Shown here: positions 48,788-59,623 of the stretch, piece after piece
How the letters are laid out: the number at the start of each line of letters is the position of its first letter
Numbering within the stretch: the first letter of the stretch is position 1
Notes under the pieces: generated by a model
Told to the model about the DNA's origin: nothing
The model's database searches: none
Seen by the model: only the letters and a program-made list of their open reading frames with translations
Translations under genes and position numbers: made by a program
Assembly: GCA_903813345.2 (NCBI GenBank)
Contig: CAIIXF020000006.1
Coordinates: forward strand, 35,626,436 to 35,690,435
DNA length: 64,000 bases
Direction of reading: 5' to 3'
From: Owenia fusiformis
Lineage: Eukaryota > Annelida > Polychaeta > Sabellida > Oweniidae

Positions 48788-49107
48788 TATATTATTACCA
48801 CCTTGCCGGGCCAGTTCTAGGGGTTTTAGTGCTAGTTTAGAAGGCGTTTATTTTACTATATCGACCTGAGAAATGTGTGACGTCATAGTGGTGGTCCATA
48901 TGGACCGGTCTAGAATATATTCTGGACCGGCAATTTTCCCCGGGAAATTAGATATCGTTCAATGCGTAAGATTTTCTTGCTGTTTCAGTCCTGGTCGTTA
49001 ACGGTGGTAATAATACTAATGACGTCATTTCTGCGAGCGATATAGTGAAATATTGGACCTTGGGCCTTCGGCCCTCGGTCCAATATTTCACTATATCGCC
49101 CTTAGAA
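48788..49107. mobile_element. small MITE (TATTATTACCACC ends) next to a 72-bp hairpin
   Basis: TATTATTACCACC at about 48789 and GGTGGTAATAATA at 49001-49013 form the ends. Immediately after, GCGATATAGTGAAATATTGG and its complement (49038-49105) pair around TTGGGCCTTCGGCCCTC. Non-coding. Confidence 0.65.
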
Positions 49108-49264
49108 ATGACATTATTGTACTAATATTCTAAATTGTTTCATGTATTGACAAACTTACCCCCATGAATGTGGGGGTGTTTTGCCTTTTTCTTATTTTTG
49201 ACATTTTCGTAGTGATAGCAAAGCTCCCCCACAAATGTAAGCCATTCAATTTCTTGTAGTTGGC

Positions 49265-49850
49265 CAAATGGTGGACAATTTCAAGACCTAGATATAGATG
49301 CTGAAAAATTGCCGATATGAAGCATCGTTTCAAGTAATCAATCACTCTATTTACACTACGAAAAGTGTTTTGTAGAAGAAAACAAGAGAATTGGTAAGGA
49401 AATTGCTGATATAAGACTTGATTCTCATCTTCAATTCATCAAACAAAATGGTGGACAAAAGGAAACATCTCAAGACCCATATATAAATGCTAAAAAAGCA
49501 GATATGAAGCATTGTCTCCAGTAATCAATCACTCTATTACATTGGGAAAAGTGTTTTGTAAAAGAAGACTAGAGATTTGGTAAGGAAATTGATGATATAA
49601 GACTTGATTTTCATCTTCAATTCATCAAGGTATCCAACTAAAACAAAATAGTGGACAACAGGAAAAAATTAAAGACCCATATATATATATTAATGCTAAA
49701 AATGCAGATATGAAGCATTGTTTCCAGTAATCAATCTCTTATTACATTGGTAAAAGTGTTTTGTCAAAGAAAACAAGAGAAAATGTAAGGACACTGCTGA
49801 CATAGTCCTGATTTTCATCTTCAATTCATCAAGGTATCCAACTACACAAT
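49265..49850 (+). repeat. tandem repeat, about 190-205 bp, 3-4 copies
   Basis: Units share AAAATGGTGGACAA, GACCCATATATAAATGCT, GCAGATATGAAGCATTGT, AGTAATCAATCACTCTATTA, AAGTGTTTTGT and TTTTCATCTTCAATTCATCA. The CAATCACTCT word occurs near 49337 and 49526, and a variant near 49731. It lies directly outside the left arm of the foldback element. Confidence 0.8.
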
Positions 49851-49924
49851 TTTGAATAGGTTTCAGCTGTGGGTTAGGTTTGCCTTATCAAAGTCAAAAA
49901 TTAAAAAAGCAAACAGAACACACA

Positions 49925-52801
49925 TTAGTCTGGCAGAAACTTCAAAGCTAATCGTTTTCTTCAGATTACAATGTTTTTTAACTTATCAGTATGAATATAG
50001 GGTTGGGACCTCAAAACCATTGGATGCCAGAGCGGCACCCTTTGGCAACTCTCTACAGAGCATTTCTTATACCCCCCTGATAAAATATACAGGGGTACTA
50101 TAAGACACCCTCATATCTCAGACACTAATGAATATATTAACTTGAATTTTTCAGGAATTGGTTTTAGTATGATGCCTGACACATGTGACAAAAATCAAGA
50201 AAAAATCTTAATCCGTTGCTATAGCAACAGAAATAGACACTATTTGTTACCGTAGAAATGCATTATTTTGCTGATTTTCATAATTTTCTTCATATTCTTG
50301 ATTCTTAAAGCATCTGAAGTATATATGTATCTGTTATATACATGGCTAGAAGTAAAGATGAAGTAATTCATCATATGGTTTATGTAATATATCTAACATT
50401 TCAGTTGCTAATGTTAACATCACTTAATAATCAAGTTTTTACATTTCAATTTCTTTAAAAAGGTGGTCCAAAATAACACTTCTTGAAAAGGTTATGCTCG
50501 CTAGGTAAATAAAAAAGTGCTGCTTTAGAGATAAATAGTCACATGAATTTGAAAAGAAAATTATAATTTAATTTTACCCCACCTCGACAGCCACCAAATC
50601 TGGCAAAATAGATTAATTTTCAAGGTTCAAATAAAAAATGCCCCCAGTGGCCCCCAGAAGCTATACCATGGACCCCAGTGGCCCCAGAAGCTATACAGGG
50701 GCCCCCAGTGGCCCCAAGATGCTATAAGGTGGCCCCCAGAAGCTATACAGGGACCCCTAGTAGTCCCAAGAAGCTATATGGTAGCCCCCAGAAGCTATAC
50801 AGGGGCTCCAAATGGCCCATAGAAGCTATATGGTGACTTCCAGAAGCTATACAGGGGCCCCCAGTAGCCCCCAGAATCTATACAGTGGCCCCTAGTGCCC
50901 CCTTAAAGCTATATGGTGGCCCCAGAAGCATATCCAGCCGCCCCTTGTAGCCCCCAAAAGCTATATGGTGGTCCCCAGTGGCTCCAAGAAGCTTTACAGT
51001 GGCCCCCAAAAGCTATACAGGGGCCCCTAGTGGCCCCAAGAAGCTATATGGTAGGCCCCAGAAGCTATATGATGGCACCCACAAGCTATACGGTGGCCCC
51101 AAGTAGCCGCCAGAAGCTATAGAATGGCATCCAGTGGCCCCCAGAAGCTATATTGTAGCCCCCAGAAGCTGTACGATGGCCCCCAATGGCCCAAAGAAAC
51201 TATACAGGGGCCCACAGAAGCTATACAGTGGCTCCCAAAAACTATATGGTGGACCCCCAGTGTCTCTAAGAAGCTAAACAGGAGCCCCCAGAAGCTATAC
51301 AGGGACCCCTAGTAGCCCCCAGAAGCTATATGGTAGCCCCTGGAAGCTATACAGGGGCTCAAAATGGCCCCTAGAAGCTATATGGTGACTTCCAGAAGCT
51401 ATACAGGGGCCCCCAGTAGCCCCCAGTATCTATAGAGTGGCCCCTAGTTCCCCCTTTAAGCTATACGGTGGCCCCAGAAACCTATATGGTGGCCCCCAGA
51501 AGCATATCCAGGGGCCCCTAGTAGCCCCCAGAAGCTATGTGGTGGTCCCCAGTGGCTCCAAGAAGCTTTACAGTGGCCCCCAAAAGCTATACAGGGGCCC
51601 CTAGTGGCCCCAAGAGGCTATATGGTAGGCCCCAGAAGCTATACGGTGGCCCCAAGTAGCCGCCAGAAGCTATAGGATGGCATCCAGTGGCCCATAGAAA
51701 CTATATGTTAGCCCCGAGAAGCTGTACGGTGGCCCCCAATGGCCCCAAGAAACTATACAGGGGCCCCCAGAAGCTACACGGTGGCTCCCAAAAACTATAT
51801 GGTGGCCCCCCAGTGTCCCCAAGAAGCTGAGCAGGAGCCCCCAGAAGCTATACAGGGGCCCCTAGTGGCCCAAAAAAAGCTATATGGTGGCCTTAGAAGC
51901 TATACAGGGGCCCCCAGTGGCCCCCAGAAACCATACGAGGGCCCCCAGTGGCCCCGAGAAGTAAGCCCAAATTTTCACTGACAAAAAATTCACGATGTTG
52001 TCAATCTGAAATGTTTCATGGCCATTAAATTTCATTGTTAGAGAAATATCCAATTGAATTCAATGTTAAATCAAATATTCACAGTGCCTTTAAAAGCTAA
52101 ACGATGGTCCCCAGTGCCCCACCCCACCCCCCCAGAAGCTATACAGGGCCCCCCAGTAGTCTGATTGCTCAGATGAGGAAAGCCAATGCTTATTAAATTT
52201 AGACATTATGCCAAAATCTAGACTATGCCAACCTCTCTATTGTATAATTACATTAGATTTTATTATGATGCATGTTCTTAATGCCAAAGTCTAGACTATA
52301 TGCCAACCTCACTACTGTATGAATTCATTAGATTTCATAATACATGTATTTACTAAATATAAAATATGCAGTGTCCTATATACTAGTGTAATACTATACA
52401 CTAGTTTAAGAATCAACTATATGAAAAAATGTTGAAAATCAGCTAAATAATGCATCTCTACGGTAACAAATAGTGTTCTGTTACTGTTGCTATAGCAACG
52501 GATTAAGATTTTTTCTTGATTTTTGTCATACATGTCAAGCATCATACTAAAACTAATTCCTGAAAATCTCAAGTTAATATATTTATCAGTATCTGAGATA
52601 TGAGGGTGTCTTATAGTACCCCCTGTATATTTTATCCGGGGGGTATAAGAAATGCTCTGTAGAGAGTTGCCCAAGGGGGCCGCTCCGGCATCCGGTGGTT
52701 TTGAGGTCCCAATCCTATATTCATGTTGATAAGTTAAAAAAACATTGTAATCCGAAGAAAACGATTGAATGTCAAAATACCTTATATTTCTGCCAGACTA
52801 A
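49925..52801. mobile_element. foldback element: inverted arms of about 390 bp enclosing a minisatellite
   Basis: The left arm (49925-50310) and right arm (52405-52801) are inverted copies. Examples are TTAGTCTGGCAGAAA at the outer ends, CCGTTGCTATAGCAACAG, TTGTTACCGTAGAAATGCAT and the GCTGATTTTCAT inner end. The interior holds the GC-rich minisatellite, a short flanking tandem duplication (52190-52350, around AAAGTCTAGACTATATGCCA) and no gene. Confidence 0.8.
50638..51962 (+). repeat. GC-rich minisatellite (about 25-50 bp units)
   Basis: About 1.3 kb consists of variants of CCCCCAGAAGCTATACAGGG and GCCCCAAGAAGCTATATGGT, with CCCAGTGGCCCC spacers. Higher-order duplication is visible: 50740-51100 resembles 51300-51680. 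A remnant lies at 52085-52160. The open frames here (for example 50913-51122 and 51739-51981) are repeat translations rich in Pro, Tyr and Gln and are not genes. The base composition contrasts sharply with the AT-rich surroundings. Confidence 0.9.
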
Positions 52802-53399
52802 CATTAATGGGGGTAGACAAACTAAACGATATTTTGCTTGCGCTTTTCATCTGGTTCGCGTCGCCACGTTGTATCTCTCAAATTACGAAATCAAATGAGA
52901 CGAGTAAACATCGCTCTATAAAATTGAATGACTAGTGATCATGATCAGTGATCACGAAAATTATGTGTTGAACAAATAAAATATTTGAATGTCAAAAGAG
53001 AAGTCGTATATCCTGCAATCTCACTTTGTAAACTTCCATTGATGAAATTGAGCATTTTGATTATGAAATACAACATAATAGGTGAGCGTTACAAGTCGTC
53101 AATCATCTCTTGCCTGAGTTGATCGTGCTTTTTGTTGAATAACAACAGTCTACTCATTACTAAGGAGGCCATAAATTGATTCTGTGGTGACAACTCGAAT
53201 GTAATTTTAACTAAGGAAAGTTATTTTAATTGGTCATCACGGTTCCAGAGTATGTCGTCATTTGTGCTCAGAATTGTGATTTGTGCTCTGAATTGAATTA
53301 CGGTGCAAATCATGAGACTTGCAAACAAAATTGTTTCTAAAATTAATTACATTTTCATATAACATCAAATTGCATTCATGCCTCATCGATATACATTCC

Positions 53400-55350
53400 T
53401 CCTTGCTTGTTAAATTGATATTCTACGAATACTTGAGGATTACACATTTAAATTTGATCTGCATGCATGTTAATATGAATCCCAACAGTTTAATATTTCA
53501 TTAACTTTGTGTTGGTACAGTCTAGTCTATATTCGTCTTGGAAGTAGATCTTTCCATAGTTGTCTCTTGATTTGGAAAATAAATTGCTGAAGAAGTCATA
53601 AATTAAGCATTTATTCTTACCCCATGCGGATACTTGAAAGGAGAATGCAAGATTTACTATTGTATATGATCAAAGAATATACTGTAGGTTGTGAGTAGTC
53701 NNNNNNNNNNNNNNNNNNNNNNNGACTACTGTTGTGACAACCGACATGAAGAAGGTGACTGTCTTCTTTCCTATCGTCTTCAAAATTCATCATGATATAT
53801 AGAATCTCAACATGATATTTTATGTGTTTTGTCATGACATCTACAACTTGTCAATTTATATTTGATATTTGAACATTCTACATTTTGAGCAGATTACTTG
53901 ATTTGATGAAATAAAAGTCTACTATACATGAAATCAAACGTTATTTTTTCTTCGAAAAGTTTCTTAATCAACCACTCATTTTAGGCAAACAGTCATGATA
54001 AAAAATCATAAGATAGTATGAGATCGAATGGTAAGTTTTCAAAGTGCAGACTGTCGAAGTGAATGTTTTTTCCTCATGAATCATATGATGATGAAGCATT
54101 TAAAAGTAAGATATGTTTAGAATTACCAGCAGTTTGAAAAGGTCGAACGACAATACATGTAGAAGATACAACCATTGCAAATACATACCTTTTCTAAGGT
54201 ACTGAACCGTCACACTTCTGGACTCTGAAATAATTAAAAAACAATTAGTTAAACGACATGACATCTTGAATATGTGGCTGAAAATAGTCATAATGGGTGT
54301 ACAGTTACAGTAAAGGTTTCTGAACAGATAATTTTGAATTTTCTGAAAAATGTAACCAATATCCGTTCAAATAAGATAAAAAAAATATTACAATTTAGAT
54401 GTGATATCTAAAGACAAGAGCAAAAATCTCCCTTTAAATCCCCTTAAGTAGACAATAAAGAAGAACAATTTGTGAATCATATGTTGCCTTTGATAAAATG
54501 GAGCATTTTGATTATGAATTATAACATGACGGGGGAATCGTTGCGACTTTGGTATCCATCTCTAGATTACAAAAGTCATAAGGAGGTATTAGATTGATGC
54601 CGTGATGACAATACAAATGCGATAATAACTGAAGAAGATTATTGGTCTTTTTAGCAATGATATTAGGATATGTCGTCATTTGTAAATATAAATGTAAAGT
54701 TTTGTTTCTAAAAGCAAAAACTAACTCCCGAGGCCAATCTTTTTTCTTTCTTACCCTTTAAGTAGACCATCAAGAGTTAACCAATTAGTTGGTTTGTTTT
54801 TAGACTAATATAAGTGAAATAACATGTATGCTATAAGTGAAAGTGTAATGTTATTTTTTCTTTCAAAAAATGTTTAATCATTCACTATTTAAGGCAAACA
54901 GTCATCTGATAAAAAATCGTAAGAGAGAATGAGATCAAAGGGGTAGGTTTTCGAAATGCAGACTGTGTAGCGAATGTATGTGATCCATATGGATCTGATG
55001 ATGATTGATCATTTAAAGGTAAGGTATGTTTAGAATCACCAGCTTTTAAAAGGATCGAACGAAAATAAAAGATACAAGCATTACAAATACGTATCTAATT
55101 TGTGCTCAATCTTCTTTCTTCTGGACTCTGATATAAGCGATTAAACTACATCACATCTTGAAAATGTGACTCAGAATAGTCAAAAGCAGTGTTACAGTAA
55201 AGTTTCTGAACAATGTTATAGGAAAATGTAACCGATATCAGGAAAAACAAATAATCATTATTTGTAAACCATGTGTTGCCTTTGATGAAATGGAGCAATT
55301 CGAGGTCAGAAGTCAGAACATGCATGACAGCTAAAATTTCAGCTGGCAAT
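53400..55350 (+). repeat. local intronic repeat family, duplicated modules
   Basis: 54060-54330 and 54990-55220 are two direct copies (GTAAGnTATGTTTAGAAT, ACCAGC, GATCGAACGA, AAGATACAA, GGACTCTGA). Related copies lie at 42590-42810, 47660-47880, 48240-48480 and 61740-61900. A second module (ACACATTTAAnTTTGATCT, TCGTCTTGGAAG, GATCTTTCCA) occurs at 41050, 46370, 53440, 60840 and 62590. The family fills the 25-kb intron and is probably an unnamed transposon. It contains the N gap. Confidence 0.65.
53701..53723. other. assembly gap (23 N)
   Basis: Twenty-three undetermined bases. The flanks are complementary (GAGTAGTC at the left, GACTACT at the right), so a hairpin or collapsed inverted repeat may have caused the break. 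An open frame crossing this gap is not meaningful. Confidence 1.
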
Positions 55351-55560
55351 ATATATCATATTTAGACAGTTATACTTATAGTATACGCCTTATATTTACA
55401 ACACATGGATTATTAGTGATACTAAACGGATATGTGAAATTTGAATATAAACAAATAAGCCAAAACACTGATATTTGGAAGTGAAATTATACTGTACTTT
55501 ATGTAATTGCAAACAAAGAAAAAGGGATCGACCATTTTGTAAATATAAAATAAAAGCAGC

Positions 55561-56706
55561 ATGACAAACAGGAACAGGAAAAAATCTTCAAAAGACAATA
55601 CTGACTGCGATGAAATGAATGAATTAAAGACCCGATTGGATGAAGTAAATACAACTGTACAAAACACTGATGATAATATTGAGGATTTGAAAAAAACCGT
55701 TGATGATCTTAAAAATGAGAATTTATTCTTACGTGAAATCCTTGAGGTCATGGAAGGGAGAATTTGGAAAATTGAACATAAACAAGATGAGACCGATGAT
55801 GCTATAGATGATATTCGTGTACGATCGATGAAAATGAATCTGATATTTCACGGAATAGATAAGCCAGACATTGATGAACATGTGAGTAAAATTAGATCTG
55901 TCCTTGTTAATGATATGAAAATTCCAAAGGAATTTGTTCACCCACACAAGCCTTTAGATGGCCAACCAGGTCCTGATTGGCAAATACAAATAGACGTAGC
56001 TCACCCTATAGGACAGGGACAAGGTGTTATACCCATGGTGGCTAAATTTACAGATCGTAGGGCTGTTGAAAAAATCATGTCTTATGCACATAATCTAAAA
56101 GGCTCAAGAATTAGTGTATCACGTCAACTTCCCGACACACTGCGTGATCGCAGATCTGCTCAGATACCTATGTTAAAGAAGTTAAAATCTGAAGCCATTG
56201 ACAATCGTCGAGATCCAAGAGAAGTCTCCCTTCACCAAGCGACACTTAAAGTGAGAGGTGTCAAGGTAGATCCCCACTTTGATGAGAAACCATTACAAAT
56301 CCCAATCACAGACCTTGACCCCAACATTGATGACACCTCTACAAATCACACTAATGTCATCAGTCATAGTGGAACTTCCATACAGGGCCACGTGGCAAAG
56401 GCCAAGACTACTAAGCAAGCCGCAACAGTCATTGGAAGATTATACAAATCTCGATCACTTGCCCGTGCTAGTCATCATTCTTATGCGTACCGAGTTCCTG
56501 GAAATACTGGCGAACTTGTAGAAGGTTTTAGCGATGATGGTGTTTGGGGCATTGGTAGTGATATCTTAAATTTGATGAAATCTATGGAGATTACAAACGG
56601 AGTGATTATCATGACAAAGTGGTCAAAAGGGCCCTTAAATAAACATAACCATGCATCTTATATGAATCAAGTGAAGGATTGTGTCAAGCTTGGGAATTTC
56701 AATTGA
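55561..56706 (+). CDS. non-LTR retrotransposon ORF1 (L1 ORF1p-like) with C-terminal IMPACT/YigZ-like domain
   Basis: An intact 381-codon ORF inside the 25-kb intron, antisense to the host gene. Residues about 20-80 form a coiled coil rich in Asp/Glu/Lys and Leu heptads (trimerisation in L1 ORF1p). Residues about 87-185 resemble the RRM of Transposase_22 proteins (MKMNLIFHGI, MVAKFTDRRAVEKIM). Residues about 190-250 match the C-terminal nucleic-acid-binding domain (RISVSRQLPDTLRDRRSAQI, PMLKKLKSEA). The final 95 residues read ASHHSYAYRV, EGFSDDGVWGIGSDILNLMK and GVIIMTKWSKGPLNKHNHAS. That is the conserved spacing of the UPF0029/IMPACT/YigZ fold (A-H-x-AYR, DDGE-x-GxG, V-x-T-x-W-x-G). The usual Glu of DDGE is Val and the GG of the last motif is degenerate. 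The L1-like part is firm; the IMPACT-like assignment is by eye. Confidence 0.85.
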   Translation: MTNRNRKKSSKDNTDCDEMNELKTRLDEVNTTVQNTDDNIEDLKKTVDDLKNENLFLREILEVMEGRIWKIEHKQDETDDAIDDIRVRSMKMNLIFHGIDKPDIDEHVSKIRSVLVNDMKIPKEFVHPHKPLDGQPGPDWQIQIDVAHPIGQGQGVIPMVAKFTDRRAVEKIMSYAHNLKGSRISVSRQLPDTLRDRRSAQIPMLKKLKSEAIDNRRDPREVSLHQATLKVRGVKVDPHFDEKPLQIPITDLDPNIDDTSTNHTNVISHSGTSIQGHVAKAKTTKQAATVIGRLYKSRSLARASHHSYAYRVPGNTGELVEGFSDDGVWGIGSDILNLMKSMEITNGVIIMTKWSKGPLNKHNHASYMNQVKDCVKLGNFN

Positions 56707-56788
56707 GTTTACCTGTTAGCACAAAATAACAGGTCCCTGTAAATACCAGTATAATGTTATTGTACAATTAGTGAAATCTGATTTGAAC

Positions 56789-57170
56789 ATAATACCCTTA
56801 TTTACTTTTAGGGATTAGCATTTTCACATTCATTCTAACCACAGAGTCATGTGGGTTTTAATATTAACATTTCACTCAATGGACTTCGATTTTTAATAAG
56901 CCCAGCCTGAGTTTGGCAGACTACTATTTTGTTTCCAATGCACTCAAGATGAGGAATTAACTGAATTGCAATACTGAGAAAACATAATACCCTTATTCAC
57001 TTTTAGGGATTAGCATTTTTCACATTCATTCTAACCACAGAGTCATGTGGGTTCTAATATTAACATTTCACTCAATGGAATTTGATTTTTAATAAGCCCA
57101 GTCTGAGTTTGGCAGACTACTATTTTATTTCCAATGCACTCAGATGAGGAATTAACTGAATTGCAATTGA
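56789..57170 (+). repeat. two-copy tandem repeat (about 196 bp) between ORF1 and ORF2
   Basis: The block starting CATAATACCCTTATTTACTT and ending GAGGAATTAACTGAATTGCA occurs at about 56789-56972 and again at about 56985-57170, with few differences. It lies in the 1.4-kb AT-rich spacer between the two ORFs of the non-LTR element. The rest of the spacer (57170-58138) has shorter related repeats containing AGTGATTnnnnnACTCATCAGA. It has no coding potential. Confidence 0.8.
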
Positions 57171-58138
57171 AATACTGAGAGTATCCTAGTTTTGCATTCC
57201 ACAAAGCTTGTGTTTTTTTAACACAATCTTATTTATGCAAGGATGAACCTTAATTTCATTTGTTCACATGTTTAATGTTTCCTGATATACTGTTATAGTT
57301 TGGTAATCTACAGTCTCACTCATCAGTAAATTAGTAAAAGTTAAATAAATCAGAGTTATTCTATTGAATTAAAGTGACTCAACTCACTTTATCTTTTGAT
57401 TGGTTGTGCTAAGCATACCTAAGTTTCTTTTGATTTACTTATTTGGTAAACGATATTTTGAGTGATTACGGTACTCATCAGATTTTATTTTTGAAATCTG
57501 ATTTCACCATTCAATTGACATGTTTATACATAAGTGATCAACTAGCGTAATCTTTGTTTAGGTGTGCTAAGCATACATGTAGCTATGTTTCTCTTGATTT
57601 ACTCTCGCTTAATAGGTAGAGGATATACTGAGTGATTATAACAGTACTCATCAGATTTATTTTGGAAGCTTATTCCAAAATCCTATTTGGTAAACAATAT
57701 AATGAGTGATTTCAGAACTCATCAGACTTTATTTTGAAGGCTGATTTGAGTGATTTCAAAATTAATCAATGAGCAATTATCCAATTATCCCTCATAAGTT
57801 CATTTGATTTGATTTGATCTGATTTGATGGGTAATGTAATGCATATCCATGTAAATATATTTTAATCTGGAAAATATCTGTATATATCTGTAAATACTAT
57901 ATTAGTCCTGTTTTGAATGATCTTTGGGATTATAATATGATGTATGTTTGCAATCATGTTATGACAGTGCTTGCTCCTTTAACTTTTTCCCCAGTCAATG
58001 TCCAGTTAATGACTGGTATCTTATTAAATGAACTGACATGTTTCATTATCACAAATATGAACATTTATGGTGAACCTACACATTTTTACCTAATTGAACA
58101 ACATTATAACCGCTGATAACAATGGCATGAATTTATAG

Positions 58139-59521
58139 ATGGAACTTCCTTTTGCTAATTATTTAGATGATACTATAGATGTAAATAATTATGAACATTT
58201 GCTTTTTGATCCAAGAACAACACAATTGAATAAGGAATACAATGAATTGACTGAACAAGATATTGTGAACCAATCTATTATGCAATCATGCAAATACTTA
58301 TACCCAGAATCATTAAATTCGAAACTTCAATCACAACATAATGTGTCAATGAATTTTGGTTGCATTAATGCAAGAAGCCTATCACATAATTTTTCAAAAG
58401 TTGTTAATTTAAATGAGATACTGAATAATCAAATTGACATTCTTGGAATTACAGAAACATGGCTCAAAGAAAATGATGAACAAAATTTTTTAATGAATGG
58501 CTTTTATTCTGAATTTGTTTCAAGACAGGATCGAATCGGTGGAGGGGTAGGTATATTTATTCGCGATATCATTAAGTACAAGCTGAGACCAGATCTAATA
58601 ATTGAAAATGACTATGATACCCAAGCACTTACAGTTGAAATTGAGCAGTTAAATGACAAAAACATATTAGTTTCAGTTATCTATAAACCCCCTGATGTTG
58701 ATATTAGCCAATTTAACAAAGACCTTACACAATTTCTGAATATAATGACCAAGGAAAATAAAGAAATATTTTTGATGGGAGACTTTAATATAAACATACT
58801 TAACACTGATCATGAAGAGACTGCTAACTTTGTGAATATATTATACTCTTTTAACTTATATCCAACCATTTTCAAACCAACACGAGTTACTACACAAACA
58901 GCTTCCTTGATAGATAATATTTTTACCAATTCTCTTAAGGCCAGTCAATCCGGTATAATTTTAACTGATATTTCTGACCACTTTCCTATATATGTAACGA
59001 CTGACTTACCTATTAATAAGAAAGTGAGCAAACGCATTTCTTTTCGCCAAATGAAAAACAAAAATCATATTACCTTTAAATCACGCCTCTCTGAACTTGA
59101 CTTTTCCCAGCTATATGAATTTGATGATGTCAATTTAGGCTATGCATATTTTATTGAAAAAATTCAAAGTCTTTATAATGAATGCTTCCCGGTAACTACT
59201 AAATATATTAAATATTACTACAACAACAAAAAACCTTGGCTGACAGAAGGAATTTTGACCTCTATAAAATTTAAAAATAAACTTTACATTAATTACATAA
59301 AGCACCCTACACAAGATAAGCTTGAATCTTACAAAAAGTATAAACGCATTCTAAGGCAAACTATTCGACATGCAGAAAAACTTCATTACAGATATAAATT
59401 TGAACAATCATCTGGTAATATAAAAACTCGGTTAATGGGATTGGTCAATCGACCATTAATGTTACGCCTTTTGGACATCCATTATCAATTCGCCCACATT
59501 ACAACACGTTCTAGTTCTTGA
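58139..59521 (+). CDS. non-LTR retrotransposon ORF2, endonuclease domain only (3' truncated)
   Basis: This 460-codon frame starts with about 75 poorly conserved residues and then an apurinic/apyrimidinic-type endonuclease, which nicks target DNA for target-primed reverse transcription. Motifs are FGCINARSLSHNF, DILGITETWL (catalytic Glu), GGGVGIFI, VSVIYKPP, FLMGDFNIN (Asp/Asn), TQTASLIDNIF and ISDHFPIYV (Asp-His). A post-endonuclease region, KKPWLTEGI and YKKYKRILRQTIRHAEK, is typical of the CR1/L2/Jockey group. After about residue 425 similarity stops and the frame ends in unrelated sequence. No reverse transcriptase follows, so the copy cannot mobilise itself. This ORF and ORF1 are in the same orientation and probably one element. 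Confidence 0.85.
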   Translation: MELPFANYLDDTIDVNNYEHLLFDPRTTQLNKEYNELTEQDIVNQSIMQSCKYLYPESLNSKLQSQHNVSMNFGCINARSLSHNFSKVVNLNEILNNQIDILGITETWLKENDEQNFLMNGFYSEFVSRQDRIGGGVGIFIRDIIKYKLRPDLIIENDYDTQALTVEIEQLNDKNILVSVIYKPPDVDISQFNKDLTQFLNIMTKENKEIFLMGDFNINILNTDHEETANFVNILYSFNLYPTIFKPTRVTTQTASLIDNIFTNSLKASQSGIILTDISDHFPIYVTTDLPINKKVSKRISFRQMKNKNHITFKSRLSELDFSQLYEFDDVNLGYAYFIEKIQSLYNECFPVTTKYIKYYYNNKKPWLTEGILTSIKFKNKLYINYIKHPTQDKLESYKKYKRILRQTIRHAEKLHYRYKFEQSSGNIKTRLMGLVNRPLMLRLLDIHYQFAHITTRSSS

Positions 59522-59623
59522 TTTCGATGAGCCAGTCAACACACAACATACAAGCGTCTTCACTTCATACAAAACCGTCTAAGTTTTCACTGTTAGGCGA
59601 TTTTAAAGACAAAATAGGATATC

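Noticed and set aside
50638-51962. CRISPR-like array or Pro/Tyr-rich protein
   Set aside because: Repeats are variable, lack unique spacers of constant length, and sit inside inverted repeats in an animal genome. The frames are translations of a minisatellite.
53617-53835. Minus-strand frame crossing the N gap
   Set aside because: Undetermined residues fill its centre, so it cannot be a supported coding region.
55422-55751. Minus-strand frame rich in Phe and Ser
   Set aside because: It is antisense to the start of ORF1 of the non-LTR element, with no domain features.
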